Part shown: positions 36,651-44,797 of the stretch, in pieces
Layout: each line of letters begins with the position of its first letter
How positions within the stretch are numbered: the stretch's first letter is position 1
Assembly: GCF_013002715.1 (NCBI RefSeq)
Contig: NZ_JABENB010000001.1
Span: 1 to 64,000, forward strand
Direction: 5' to 3'
Length of the DNA: 64,000 bases
Source of the DNA: Flexivirga aerilata
GTDB taxonomy: Bacteria; Actinomycetota; Actinomycetes; Actinomycetales; Dermatophilaceae
The notes under the pieces: model-generated
Told to the model about the DNA's origin: nothing
The model's input: only the letters and a program-made list of their open reading frames with translations
Database searches by the model: none
Program-made: the position numbers and the translations under genes

Positions 36651-37274
36651 ATGGCCAGCAAGAAGCGCACCCGACTGTCCGCCGCGGATCGCCGCGAACA
36701 GCTGATCTCGGTCGCCCAGGTGATGTTCGCCGAGCACGGCGTTCAGCCGACGACCGTCGAGGACATCGCGGCCGCGGCGGGAGTCACCAAACCGCTGATC
36801 TACGAACACTTCGGCGGCAAGGAGGGGCTGTATGCCGTCGTCGTCGACCGGGCGATGCGGCAACTGCTGGAGCAACTCGTCAATCCGCTCACCAGCGGCG
36901 GCAGCCCGCGCGAACTGCTGGAGCGCACCGCGGTCGCGCTGCTGACCTACATCGAGTCCAACCCCGCGGCGTTCCGGGTGCTGCTGCGGGACTCACCGTC
37001 GTGGCACGGCAGGGGTTCGGCGGCGAGCATCATGTCCGAGGTGGCCAAGCACGTCGAGGAGGTCGTGGTCGAGACGTTCGTGCGCAACGACCTCGACACC
37101 AAGGTCGTGCCGATCTACGCCCAGATGCTGATCGGGATGATCGGCTTCACCGGCGAGTGGTGGATCGAGTCCGGCTCCGACCTCAGCCGCGACACCGTGG
37201 CGGCACACATGGTCAACCTGGCCTGGCGCGGTCTCGACGGCCTCGAGGCGGAGCCGACGCTCAAGACCCTCTAG
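36651..37274 (+). CDS. TetR/AcrR family transcriptional regulator
   Basis: A 207-residue TetR regulator. The DNA-binding domain occupies residues ~10-60: LISVAQVMFAEHGVQPTTVEDIAAAAGVTKPLIYEHFGGKEGLY (recognition helix TKPLIYEHFG). The remaining residues are an all-helical ligand/dimer domain with VDRAMRQLLEQLV and WWIESGSDLS. ATG 36651 is preceded by GAGTGAGCAGCT. No divergent partner exists (a tRNA lies upstream), and the next gene is convergent, so the target cannot be inferred from context. Confidence 0.92.
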   Translation: MASKKRTRLSAADRREQLISVAQVMFAEHGVQPTTVEDIAAAAGVTKPLIYEHFGGKEGLYAVVVDRAMRQLLEQLVNPLTSGGSPRELLERTAVALLTYIESNPAAFRVLLRDSPSWHGRGSAASIMSEVAKHVEEVVVETFVRNDLDTKVVPIYAQMLIGMIGFTGEWWIESGSDLSRDTVAAHMVNLAWRGLDGLEAEPTLKTL

Positions 37275-37285
37275 CTCAAGACCCT

Positions 37286-37663
37286 TTAACCGGCCTGCTG
37301 AAGCTCCAGCCGATTGCCGACCGGGTCGTCGGTGTGAAATCGCCGCACCCCCGGTATGGCGTCGTCCCAGCGCACCTCGCCGCCGGCGGAGCGGACGGCG
37401 TCGGCCACCGCCTCGACGTCGTCGACCAGCAGGCACGGGTGCGCCTTGCGCGCGGGCCGGAAGTCGGCCTCGACCCCGCAATGCAGTTCCTGGCCACCGC
37501 CCAGCGCAAACCAGCAGCCGCCCCGAGCGGCCAGCGCCGCCGGTTTTGGCAGCTCCCGCAGGCCGAGCACGCCGGAGTAGAACGCCCGCAGCCGATCCTC
37601 CGAGCCGGCCGGGCAGGCGATCTGCACGTGGTGTAGGCCGCGGACGGCGGTCCTGCCGGTCAC
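37286..37663 (-). CDS. VOC family protein (glyoxalase-like)
   Basis: A 125-residue vicinal-oxygen-chelate domain protein of the glyoxalase/bleomycin-resistance type, with metal ligands suggested by LHHVQIACP (His), ELHCGVE and the C-terminal NRLELQQ (Glu). GTG 37663 overlaps the tam stop by 4 bases, so it is coupled to the methyltransferase. Function could be isomerase, dioxygenase or resistance; no choice is possible from sequence. It shares the MarR-regulated tam operon. Confidence 0.85.
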   Translation of the reverse strand: MTGRTAVRGLHHVQIACPAGSEDRLRAFYSGVLGLRELPKPAALAARGGCWFALGGGQELHCGVEADFRPARKAHPCLLVDDVEAVADAVRSAGGEVRWDDAIPGVRRFHTDDPVGNRLELQQAG

Positions 37664-38460
37664 GCCACTTGGCCCTTGCGACCGACCGCGAAGATGCGAC
37701 GGAAGGGCATCGGCGTGCCGTAGCTGCGCCGGGGGTATGCCGCCGCGAGCCGCTCGTCGACCTCGGCGAGGAAGCGGCCCCGCTCCGCGCCGTCGAGCAC
37801 GTCCAGCAACGGTCGCAGCGCGGTGCCCTTCACCCACTCGAGCACCGGATTGCCCTGTGTCCCTTGCGGATCCAGCACCTGGACGTAGGTCGTCTCCCAG
37901 ACGTCGACGTGACCGCAATGAGCCGCGAGCACGTCGGCATACTCCTGCGGCGAGGCGACCGGCGCATCGCGCAGCGCACCGGTCAGCTCGCCCGCACGGT
38001 CGAGCTCGGTGGCGACCTCGCGGATCACCCGATGCGACGGCGCGTCGAAGTTGCCGGGCACCTGCATCGCGAACCACCCGCCGTCCGGCAGGGCCCGGAG
38101 CCACCGGTCGATGAGCGGCAGGTGACCGGGCACCCACTGCAGCGTCGCGTTGGTCACGATGACCTCCGCCGGCGCCGCCGCGTCCGGCTCCCACGCGGCG
38201 ACGTCGGCGAGTTGCCAGTGCACACGGGCGTTTTCGTCGACAGCCCGGGCACGCTCGATCATCTCCGGCGACGAGTCGAGGCCGACGATCGCCGCGTCCG
38301 GCCAGCGGTCGGCGAGACTGAGCGTCAACGGGCCGTTGCCGCAGCCGAGATCAACCACCTGCGAGGGACTTTGGGCGTCGACCCTCCGGATGAGTTCGTG
38401 GAACGGGCGGTTGCGGTGATCGGCGAACCGTTCGTATTGCGCCGGGTCCCAGGTGGCCAT
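37660..38460 (-). CDS. tam: trans-aconitate 2-methyltransferase-like protein
   Basis: A 266-residue class I SAM methyltransferase closely resembling Tam, which methylates trans-aconitate, a spontaneous inhibitor of the citric acid cycle. Motif I is VVDLGCGNGPLT, then the acidic GLDSSPEMIERAR and NATLQWVPGH. The N-terminus MATWDPAQYERFADHRNRPF is typical of Tam, as is the GNPVLEWVKGTALRPLLD stretch. It is divergent from a MarR gene and faces two MarR-type operators; VOC follows with a GTGA overlap. Confidence 0.88.
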   Translation of the reverse strand: MATWDPAQYERFADHRNRPFHELIRRVDAQSPSQVVDLGCGNGPLTLSLADRWPDAAIVGLDSSPEMIERARAVDENARVHWQLADVAAWEPDAAAPAEVIVTNATLQWVPGHLPLIDRWLRALPDGGWFAMQVPGNFDAPSHRVIREVATELDRAGELTGALRDAPVASPQEYADVLAAHCGHVDVWETTYVQVLDPQGTQGNPVLEWVKGTALRPLLDVLDGAERGRFLAEVDERLAAAYPRRSYGTPMPFRRIFAVGRKGQVA

Positions 38461-38485
38461 CGGAGCTCCTCACGTCGGTGTGAAT

Positions 38486-38503
38486 TATCTCGACATCAAG
38501 ATA
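38486..38503. promoter_or_regulatory. MarR-type operator 1
   Basis: TATCTCGACATCAAGATA, a near-palindrome of the TATCTYGAYRTCRAGATA type known for some actinobacterial MarR proteins. It lies in the divergent tam/marR intergenic region, 26 bases from a second copy. Confidence 0.85.
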
Positions 38504-38511
38504 TCTCTTAC

Positions 38512-38529
38512 TATCTCGATGTCAAGAAA
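38512..38529. promoter_or_regulatory. MarR-type operator 2
   Basis: TATCTCGATGTCAAGAAA, a second copy of the same motif with a weaker last two bases. The sites are offset by 26 bp and lie 24 and 50 bases upstream of the marR start and 26-69 bases upstream of tam, a layout suited to repressing both promoters. Confidence 0.82.
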
Positions 38530-38552
38530 CTTGATGGCTACACTTGGATGCC

Positions 38553-39062
38553 ATGGCCCAGCAACGCGACGAAGTCGACCAGATCGTCGACGCCTGGCGA
38601 CGTGAGCGTGCCGACCTGGATGTCGAGCCGCTGCAGGTGCTTTCGCGCGTCTCCCGGCTCGCCCGCCTGCTCGACCAGGCACGCGGCCGGGCCTTCGCCG
38701 ACCACGGTCTCGAGGGCTGGGAGTTCGACGTGCTGTCGGCGCTGCGGCGCGTGGGACCGCCCTACGAACTGTCGCCGGGGGCTCTCGTGCAGCAGACCCT
38801 CGTCACCAGCGGCACGATGACCAACCGCGTCGACCGCCTGGAGGGGCGCAGCTTCGTCCAGCGCAGGCCCGCGCCCAACGACCGTCGCGGGGTGCTCGTG
38901 CGGCTCACCGCGACCGGGCGCGCGGTGGTCGACGACGCGATGGTCGAGTTGCTCGACCACGAGCGCGAGCTGCTGTCGCACCTGCCCGCGCGCGACCGGT
39001 CGTCGGTCGCGTCGGCACTGCGGACGTTGCTCGCAGCGGTCGAATCACCTTCTGCCGACTGA
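38553..39062 (+). CDS. MarR family transcriptional regulator
   Basis: A 169-residue MarR regulator with an N-terminal extension of ~25 residues, winged helix (LSPGALVQQTLVTSGTMTNR in the recognition region), wing PAPNDRRGVLVRLT and a C-terminal dimer helix. ATG 38553 is used; a TTG 9 bases upstream is less likely. It is divergent from tam with paired operators, so it probably represses tam-VOC and itself. It converges with the ABC-F gene; their stops are 9 bases apart. Confidence 0.92.
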   Translation: MAQQRDEVDQIVDAWRRERADLDVEPLQVLSRVSRLARLLDQARGRAFADHGLEGWEFDVLSALRRVGPPYELSPGALVQQTLVTSGTMTNRVDRLEGRSFVQRRPAPNDRRGVLVRLTATGRAVVDDAMVELLDHERELLSHLPARDRSSVASALRTLLAAVESPSAD

Positions 39063-39071
39063 CTTTTCGGC

Positions 39072-40913
39072 CTACTCGACCAGCTCGGCTGCCGCCATCC
39101 ACTGCTCCTCGAGCGTCTCCCGCTGCTGGTGGATCTCCCGCAGCTGCGCGTCGAGCTCGGCCGCGCGACCATGATCGGAGGCCGCCTCGATCAGTGCGTC
39201 GTGCAACTTCGTCTCCTGGTCGGCGAGCTTCGCCAGTGACCGCTCGACCCGGGCCATCTCCTTGCGGGCCTCCCGCTGCTCCGCAGCCGTGTATGACGGG
39301 GCTCCCCCACCACCGGCACCCACACCGGGGGCCGCCGCCACCTTCGCCGCACCCGAGCGCGCTGCAGCAGTGGCGGTCGCGGATCGCCGCACCTGCTCAC
39401 GCAATTCGAGATATTGCTCCACCCCACCGGGCAGGTCGCGCAACCGCCCGTCGCCGAGCAGCGCCACCTGCCGGTCGCACATCCGCTCCAGCAGGTAGCG
39501 GTCGTGCGACACCACCACGAGCGTGCCGGCCCACCCGTCGAGTACGTCCTCCAGCGAGGTCAGCGTCTCGATGTCGAGGTCGTTGGTCGGCTCGTCGAGC
39601 AACAGCACATTGGGTTCGCGCATCAGCAGCCGGAGCAGCTGCAGCCGCCGGCGCTCGCCACCGGACAGGTCCGAGACGCGGGTCTGCTGCCGCGGGCCGG
39701 AGAAGCCGAGCCGCTTGGCCAGCTGCGACGCCGACACCTCCTTGCCGCCGAGCATGATGAAACTGCGCACGTCGGTGATCGCGTCGATCACCCTCATGCC
39801 CGCGACCTTCTCGAGCTCGCGCACTTCCTGGGTGAGGAACGCCAGCTCGACCGTGCGGCCCTGCTTGCGCTTGCCGGCGCTGAGCGGCTGACTGCCCTCG
39901 ATCGCGCGCAGCACCGTCGACTTGCCGGCGCCGTTGACACCGACGATGCCGGCGCGTTCGCCGGGCGCGAGTCGCCAGGTCTGCCGATCGAGAATCTCCT
40001 TGTCCCCCACCGTGATCGACGCGTCGATGAGGTCGATGACGTCCTTGCCGAGCCGCGTGGTGGCAAAGCGCACCAGCTCGACCTCGTCACGCGGCTCGGG
40101 CTCACCCTTGATGAGCTCGTTGGCCGCCTCGATGCGGAAACGGGGCTTGGACGTGCGGGCCGGTGCGCCGCGTCGCAGCCAGGCCAGCTCCTTGCGCAGG
40201 AGGTTCTGCCGGCGGTCCTCGGTCGCCGCGGCGATGCGGGAGCGTTCGTTCTTGGCGAGCACGTATGCCGCGTAGCCCCCGTCATACTGCTCGACGCGAC
40301 CGTCGACGACCTCCCACGTCTGCAATGCGACGGCGTCGAGGAACCACCGGTCGTGGGTGATGGTGAGAAACGCGTTGTCCGGCCGGGAGCGCCGTTGCAC
40401 CAGGTGATCGGCGAGCCACTGCACACCCTCGACGTCGAGGTGGTTGGTCGGCTCGTCGAGCAGGAGCAGGTCCGGGTCGTCGATCAGCAGTCGTGCCAAG
40501 GCGATGCGGCGACGCTCGCCACCGGACTTGGTGCCGACGACCGCGTCGGGTCCGCCGATCGAGGTGAAGCCGACGCCGCCGAGTAGGCCCGAGAGCACGT
40601 CCCGGATCCGCGGGTCGCCGGCCCACTCGTGCTCGGCGCGGTCGCCGAGCACCGCCTGGTGCACGGTCGACTCCGGGTCGAGCCGGTCGTCCTGGCTGAG
40701 CAGGCCGATGGTGAGGCCGCCGACGCGGGTGACGCGACCGCTGTCGACCTCCTGCAGCCCGGCGAGCACGCGCATCAGGGTGGACTTGCCGCCGCCGTTG
40801 CGGCCGACCACACCGATGCGGTCACCCGTGCCGATGCCGAGGGACACGTCGTCGAGCACCTGATTGGTGCCGAGGGCGAGCGAGATGCTTTCGGCGGCAA
40901 GCAGATTGGGCAT
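39072..40913 (-). CDS. ABC-F family ATPase
   Basis: A 613-residue soluble protein with two ABC domains and no membrane segments. Walker A motifs are GRNGGGKST and GVNGAGKST; each domain has SGGERRR and LLLLDEPTN(H/D)LD. The inter-domain linker (P-site tRNA interaction motif) is Arg/Lys-rich. ABC-F proteins bind the ribosomal E site; some protect against antibiotics and others are housekeeping translation factors. It is in the conserved slot next to ispE in actinobacteria (Uup/EttA-like), so housekeeping is more likely. ATG 40913. Confidence 0.93.
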   Translation of the reverse strand: MPNLLAAESISLALGTNQVLDDVSLGIGTGDRIGVVGRNGGGKSTLMRVLAGLQEVDSGRVTRVGGLTIGLLSQDDRLDPESTVHQAVLGDRAEHEWAGDPRIRDVLSGLLGGVGFTSIGGPDAVVGTKSGGERRRIALARLLIDDPDLLLLDEPTNHLDVEGVQWLADHLVQRRSRPDNAFLTITHDRWFLDAVALQTWEVVDGRVEQYDGGYAAYVLAKNERSRIAAATEDRRQNLLRKELAWLRRGAPARTSKPRFRIEAANELIKGEPEPRDEVELVRFATTRLGKDVIDLIDASITVGDKEILDRQTWRLAPGERAGIVGVNGAGKSTVLRAIEGSQPLSAGKRKQGRTVELAFLTQEVRELEKVAGMRVIDAITDVRSFIMLGGKEVSASQLAKRLGFSGPRQQTRVSDLSGGERRRLQLLRLLMREPNVLLLDEPTNDLDIETLTSLEDVLDGWAGTLVVVSHDRYLLERMCDRQVALLGDGRLRDLPGGVEQYLELREQVRRSATATAAARSGAAKVAAAPGVGAGGGGAPSYTAAEQREARKEMARVERSLAKLADQETKLHDALIEAASDHGRAAELDAQLREIHQQRETLEEQWMAAAELVE

Positions 40914-40938
40914 CAGACCATTATCCAGGCGGCGGCTG

Positions 40939-41868
40939 TCACCGGCGACGCACGTCGTGCACGACGTGTGCGCCGTGCACCGGGCCGGACGCACCCACGA
41001 CCTCGTCGGCGATGTTGCCGGCGGTCAGCGACACCATGAGGTTGAGCGCCTCGGACCGGTCACCGCAGAGGAATGCCACCGTGGGGCCGGAGCCGGAGAC
41101 GATGGCGCCGAGCGCGCCCTCGTCGAGACCGGCGGCGATGGTGTCGCGCAACCGCGGCATCAGGGAGCAGGCGGCCGGCTGCAGGTCGTTGTGCAGGTTG
41201 TCGGCGAGCGCGTCGACGTCACCGGCCCGGAGCGCGGCCATCATGCCGGAGCTCGGCTCCGGCTCGGCGACCGGCTCCCGACCGCGCAGCCGGTCGCACT
41301 CGGCGTAGACCGCCGGCGTCGACAAGCCCTCGTGGTGCAGCGCGAAGACCCACTCGAAGGTGCCCTTGGCGAGCACCGGCACCAGCTGCTCGCCGCGGCC
41401 GGAGCCGATCGCGGTGCCGCCGTGCAGTGCGAAGGGCACGTCGCTGCCGAGCTCCGCGGCGAGCTCGTGCAGCTCGCGCGGGCTGAAGCCGGTGTCCCAG
41501 AGCGCGTCGACCGCGACCAGGGCGGCGGCCGCGTCGGCCGAACCCCCCGCCATACCTCCGGCGACCGGGATCGACTTGGCGATCTCGATCGCGACGTGTT
41601 CGTCGGTGCCGACGCGCTCGGCGATCAGCCGGGCCGCGCGCATCGCAAGGTTGTCGGGGCCCGCCGGCACCGCGTCCGCATAGGGACCGGTGGTCACGAT
41701 CGACGACGTGGACGCCGGGCGCACCGTCACGTCGTCGACGAGGTCGACGGCGTGGAAAACCGTTGAGAGTGAATGGAACCCGTCGTCGCGCAGCGGACCG
41801 ACGCGCAGCTCGAGATTGACCTTGGCCGGCACGCGCACGGTGACCGCGGTCTCGGTGGGGGCTCCCAT
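40939..41868 (-). CDS. ispE: 4-diphosphocytidyl-2-C-methyl-D-erythritol kinase
   Basis: A 309-residue GHMP kinase of the MEP isoprenoid pathway. Motifs are VPAKVNLELRVGPLRDDGFH at the N-terminus, the ATP loop PVAGGMAGGSADAAAAL and SGSGPTVAFLC. ATG 41868 lies 8 bases after the AGGGTGG ribosome site; GTG 41877 is an in-frame alternative with a 3-residue extension. It follows rsmA with a 10-base gap, the conserved actinobacterial order. Confidence 0.95.
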   Translation of the reverse strand: MGAPTETAVTVRVPAKVNLELRVGPLRDDGFHSLSTVFHAVDLVDDVTVRPASTSSIVTTGPYADAVPAGPDNLAMRAARLIAERVGTDEHVAIEIAKSIPVAGGMAGGSADAAAALVAVDALWDTGFSPRELHELAAELGSDVPFALHGGTAIGSGRGEQLVPVLAKGTFEWVFALHHEGLSTPAVYAECDRLRGREPVAEPEPSSGMMAALRAGDVDALADNLHNDLQPAACSLMPRLRDTIAAGLDEGALGAIVSGSGPTVAFLCGDRSEALNLMVSLTAGNIADEVVGASGPVHGAHVVHDVRRR

Positions 41869-41878
41869 GTCCGCCACC

Positions 41879-42739
41879 CTAATCGGCCCGGTGCGCGGCG
41901 ATGGCGGCGAACTCTTCGATCGTCAGACGCTCACCGCGAAGGGACGGGTCGATGCCCGCGCTGCGCAGTGCCTCCTCCGCGGCAGCCGCCGATCCGGCCC
42001 ACCCGGCGAGCGCCGCCCGCAGCGTCTTGCGGCGGGAAGCGAAGGCCGCGTCGACGCAGGCGAAGACCTCCGCGCGGGAGGCGGTCGTGACGGGAGGGGT
42101 ATGCCGGACGAGCTCGACGAGGCCCGAGTCGACATTGGGTGCCGGCCAGAAGACGTTGCGGCCGACCCGGTCGGCAAGCCGCACGTCGGCAAACCACGCC
42201 GCCTTCGCGCTCGGGACGCCGTAGACCTTGCTGCCCGGTGCGGCGGCGAGCCGCTCGGCGACCTCGAGCTGCACCATCACCAGCACGCGTTCGATGCTCG
42301 GGAAGCGCTCGAGGAACGACAGCACGACCGGCACCGACACGTTGTAGGGCAGGTTGGCGACCAGCGCCGTCGGCTGCGGGTCGGGCAGCGCGGTCACCGT
42401 GAGGGCGTCCTGCTGCAGCACGGTGAGCCGGGCCGCGGCCTCCGGCGAGAGCTCGGCGACGGTCAGCGGCAACTGTGCCGCGAGTCTCGGGTCGACCTCG
42501 ACCGCGGTGACGTGGCCTGCGGCATACAGGAGGGGAAGGGTGAGCGAGCCGAGGCCCGGCCCGACCTCGACGACGCTGTCCCCCGGCCCGACCTGCGCCA
42601 GGCGCACGATCTTGCGGACCGTGTTGGGGTCGATGACGAAGTTCTGCCCCCACTGCTTGGTGGGGCGCAGGTCGAGCCGGGTCGCGAGCTCGCGCACCCG
42701 CGGGGCGGTCAGCAGACCGGTGTCGGCGTCGTTCGTCAC
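41879..42739 (-). CDS. rsmA: 16S rRNA dimethyladenosine transferase
   Basis: KsgA/RsmA dimethylates A1518 and A1519 of 16S rRNA. The 286-residue protein has motif [17 protein letters not shown] and the catalytic [25 protein letters not shown] near the N-terminus is typical. GTG 42739 (VTNDADTG) is the start; longer frames run into the intergenic repeats. The usual rpf-rsmA-ispE order is kept. Confidence 0.95.
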   Translation of the reverse strand: MTNDADTGLLTAPRVRELATRLDLRPTKQWGQNFVIDPNTVRKIVRLAQVGPGDSVVEVGPGLGSLTLPLLYAAGHVTAVEVDPRLAAQLPLTVAELSPEAAARLTVLQQDALTVTALPDPQPTALVANLPYNVSVPVVLSFLERFPSIERVLVMVQLEVAERLAAAPGSKVYGVPSAKAAWFADVRLADRVGRNVFWPAPNVDSGLVELVRHTPPVTTASRAEVFACVDAAFASRRKTLRAALAGWAGSAAAAEEALRSAGIDPSLRGERLTIEEFAAIAAHRAD

Positions 42740-42751
42740 GACGCCGACCCT

Positions 42752-42845
42752 AGTGTCACCCCACGAAGATTGGCTCCTCCGCTCCGCTCCCCCGCCAATA
42801 CTTCGCGGGGGCCCCGACAGTGTCACCCCACGAAATATGGCGCCT
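42752..42845. repeat. direct repeat in the rsmA-rpf gap
   Basis: A block beginning AGTGTCACCCCACGAA occurs twice in direct orientation (about 42752-42777 and 42820-42845), each followed by a related ATTGGC/TATGGC and CCT. The second copy runs to the rpf stop codon. A hairpin lies between the copies. This looks like a small duplication of the rpf end or terminator region. Confidence 0.7.
42789..42811 (-). terminator. hairpin terminator of rpf
   Basis: CCCCCGC (42789-42795) pairs perfectly with GCGGGGG (42805-42811) across a 9-base loop, downstream of the rpf stop on the minus strand and just before rsmA. Confidence 0.7.
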
Positions 42846-43513
42846 CAGGCAGCGCTCGCGCACTGCCACGGGCTGAGCCCGCGGGAGGCGAACACCGTGT
42901 TGGCGATGGTGATCTGCTGCTCGCGGGTGGCGAGGTCGGCGCGCGAGGCGAACTTGCCGCCGCCGGCACCGAGCCAGGTGCCGAGGTCGAACTGCAGGCC
43001 GCCGTAGTAGCCGTTGCCGGTGTTGATGTGCCAGTTGCCGGTGGACTCGCACATCGCGATGCGGTCCCACATGCCGGCGCGCGAGAGGTCGAGGCCGGCG
43101 TTCGAGGCCGAGGTCGGCTTCGGCGTGGTGCGCGGAGTCTGCACCGGCGCCTTTGTGGCCGGAGCAACGCGGTTCGGGGTGACCTTCTTCGGCGTCACCG
43201 TCTTGGGCGTCGCCTTCGGGGCGGCGGCGCGCGGCGTGAGCGTCGCGCGGGCGTGGTCACGGGACACGCCACCGGCGGTCGCGCGGGTGGTCGTCTTCGC
43301 CGCCGTCTTCTTCGGCGTGGCCGAGGTGGTCGATGGCTTGGGGGCGGCCGAGCTGCTGCTCGGCGCCGCGGTCGAGGAGGTCTGCGGCTTCAGCTGCATG
43401 GCGGCCTCGGCGCCGGACGTGCTCGAGCCACCACCGCAGGCGGTGAGGGCTCCGAGCGCGACGGCGGCACCGGTCGCAGCGAGCGCACTGGTCCTGGTGA
43501 TGCGGTAAGTCAA
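42845..43513 (-). CDS. resuscitation-promoting factor-like lipoprotein
   Basis: A 222-residue Rpf, a lysozyme-fold muralytic enzyme that wakes dormant cells or remodels the wall. The signal (LTYRITRTSALAATGAAVAL) ends in lipobox LTAC, so it is a lipoprotein. A ~100-residue Ser/Thr/Pro/Lys-rich linker follows, then the Rpf domain (about 145-222) with the catalytic Glu in CESTGNWHIN and NGYYGGLQF. The TTG at 43513, with GGAGA upstream, fits the signal peptide; a longer ATG frame would bury it. It occupies the usual tatD-rsmA slot, though without the DUF348/G5 domains of RpfB. Confidence 0.9.
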   Translation of the reverse strand: MTYRITRTSALAATGAAVALGALTACGGGSSTSGAEAAMQLKPQTSSTAAPSSSSAAPKPSTTSATPKKTAAKTTTRATAGGVSRDHARATLTPRAAAPKATPKTVTPKKVTPNRVAPATKAPVQTPRTTPKPTSASNAGLDLSRAGMWDRIAMCESTGNWHINTGNGYYGGLQFDLGTWLGAGGGKFASRADLATREQQITIANTVFASRGLSPWQCASAA

Positions 43514-43824
43514 GGGATCTCCGATGTCGTGCTGTCCCTCGAGCGGCAGGGACGCACGGCAGCACCGACTCACAACACGTCAAGGTGGGATCTGCCGTGG
43601 GCGCGACCGGCTGTGCCTGGTCCGCCGGGCCGGTGACGACATCGATCACGACGTCGACGTCGATTGGGTACGGCCCCATCCGAAAGCGACCACTCTCGGG
43701 CTGGACGTTATCCACGGTGAAGCACAAGCCCTACTTTGGTCAAATTTTGGTAACGATAGATGGATCACAGGGTGTCCTGACCGCGGTTACCGCAGGTGAC
43801 CGCAGCGCTGCCGCGGGGTGCGCG
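43514..43824 (-). promoter_or_regulatory. rpf upstream region, no gene
   Basis: A 311-base gap between the tatD stop and the rpf start. It holds an A/T-rich island (about 43735-43765) with TTGACC on the minus strand at 43743-43738, but no convincing -10 at normal spacing. GGTAAC (43749-43754) and GGTTACC (43785-43791) repeat a word seen in actinobacterial wall-gene promoters. I looked for the c-di-AMP (ydaO) riboswitch found before many rpf genes and did not recognise it. Confidence 0.4.
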
Positions 43825-44685
43825 CTACGACCAGGGCCCGTAAATGCGCTCGCTGTTGTCCGAGAGGGCGCGGCAGAGGGTGGGCACGTCGGTGGTGAGC
43901 ACTCCCGCCATCGCACGCACCGTCAACGGCACGAGGTATGGCGCGTTGGTCGCGCCCCGGTGCGGCGAGGGGGTGAGGTAGGGCGCGTCGGTCTCGACCA
44001 GCACCCGGTCGAGCGGGGTGACCGCGAGCGCGTCGCGCAGGTTGCGGGCGTTCTTGAAGGTCACGGTGCCGGCGAACGACAGGTAGTAGCCCTTCTCGAC
44101 GCAGCGGCGGGCGAGCTCGGCGTCGCCCGAGAAGCAGTGCATCACCGTGGCTCCCGGCGCACCCTCCTCGTCGAGGATGCGCATGACGTCGTCGTGGGCG
44201 TCGCGGTCGTGGATCTGCAGCGCCTTGCCGGTGCGCTTGGCGAGGTCGATGTGCCAACGGAACGAATCCTGTTGTGCCGCAACGCCTTCCGGTCCGGTGC
44301 GGAAATAGTCGAGGCCGGTCTCGCCGATGACCCGCACCCGCGGATGGGCTGCGAGCTGCTCGATCTGCGCCCATGCCTGCTCGAGGTCACCGCGCTCGGC
44401 GTGCCGGGGTGCCTCGTTGGGATGGATCGCGACGCCGCCGAGCATCTGCGGGTGCCGGTCGATCTGGTCGACGGTGAAGCGCGCACCCGCCAGGTCGCAG
44501 CCGATCTGGACGACCCGGTCCACCCCGACCGCGGCCGCGTCCGCGAGCGCGGCGGCGACGTCCGGCGGCATACCCCCGTCCCGCGCGATGTCGAGATGCG
44601 TGTGATTGTCGACGACCGGCAGCGGCAGCGGGTCCGGCGCGGGCGGGCGCTCACTCGCGCGGGCGTCCTGGTGGCCCTTGCTCAC
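43825..44685 (-). CDS. tatD: TatD family hydrolase
   Basis: A 286-residue metal-dependent TIM-barrel nuclease (3'-5' exonuclease on single-stranded DNA/RNA in characterised members). Metal ligands: DNHTHLD at the start, GETGLDYFR, HDRDAHDD, MHCFSG and ETDAPYL. GTG 44685 (VSKGHQDARA) is chosen; a TTG further up lies in the inverted repeat. It follows metG after a 113-base gap with a long hairpin, in the conserved metG-tatD-rpf order. Confidence 0.94.
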   Translation of the reverse strand: MSKGHQDARASERPPAPDPLPLPVVDNHTHLDIARDGGMPPDVAAALADAAAVGVDRVVQIGCDLAGARFTVDQIDRHPQMLGGVAIHPNEAPRHAERGDLEQAWAQIEQLAAHPRVRVIGETGLDYFRTGPEGVAAQQDSFRWHIDLAKRTGKALQIHDRDAHDDVMRILDEEGAPGATVMHCFSGDAELARRCVEKGYYLSFAGTVTFKNARNLRDALAVTPLDRVLVETDAPYLTPSPHRGATNAPYLVPLTVRAMAGVLTTDVPTLCRALSDNSERIYGPWS

Positions 44686-44708
44686 GGGCGCACCCCCGCG
44701 CACGACTC

Positions 44709-44796
44709 CCGGCAAAAGTCGACCCTCGGCATACGCCCACGCCGACGATCCGCACGGACACGGCGCGTTGCTATGCCGAGGGTCGACTTTCGCCGG
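44709..44796. terminator. 25-bp inverted repeat between metG and tatD
   Basis: Arms 44709-44733 and 44772-44796 are complementary with one mismatch in 25; the core word is GTCGACCCTCGGCAT. The 38-base centre holds no obvious motif. It starts 2 bases after the metG stop on the minus strand. The long centre makes it longer than a simple terminator; it may still end the metG transcript. Confidence 0.75.
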
Positions 44797-44797
44797 C

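Noticed and set aside
43514..43824. Possible c-di-AMP riboswitch upstream of rpf
   Set aside because: Expected from other actinobacteria, but the conserved G-rich junction motifs were not recognised on the minus strand.
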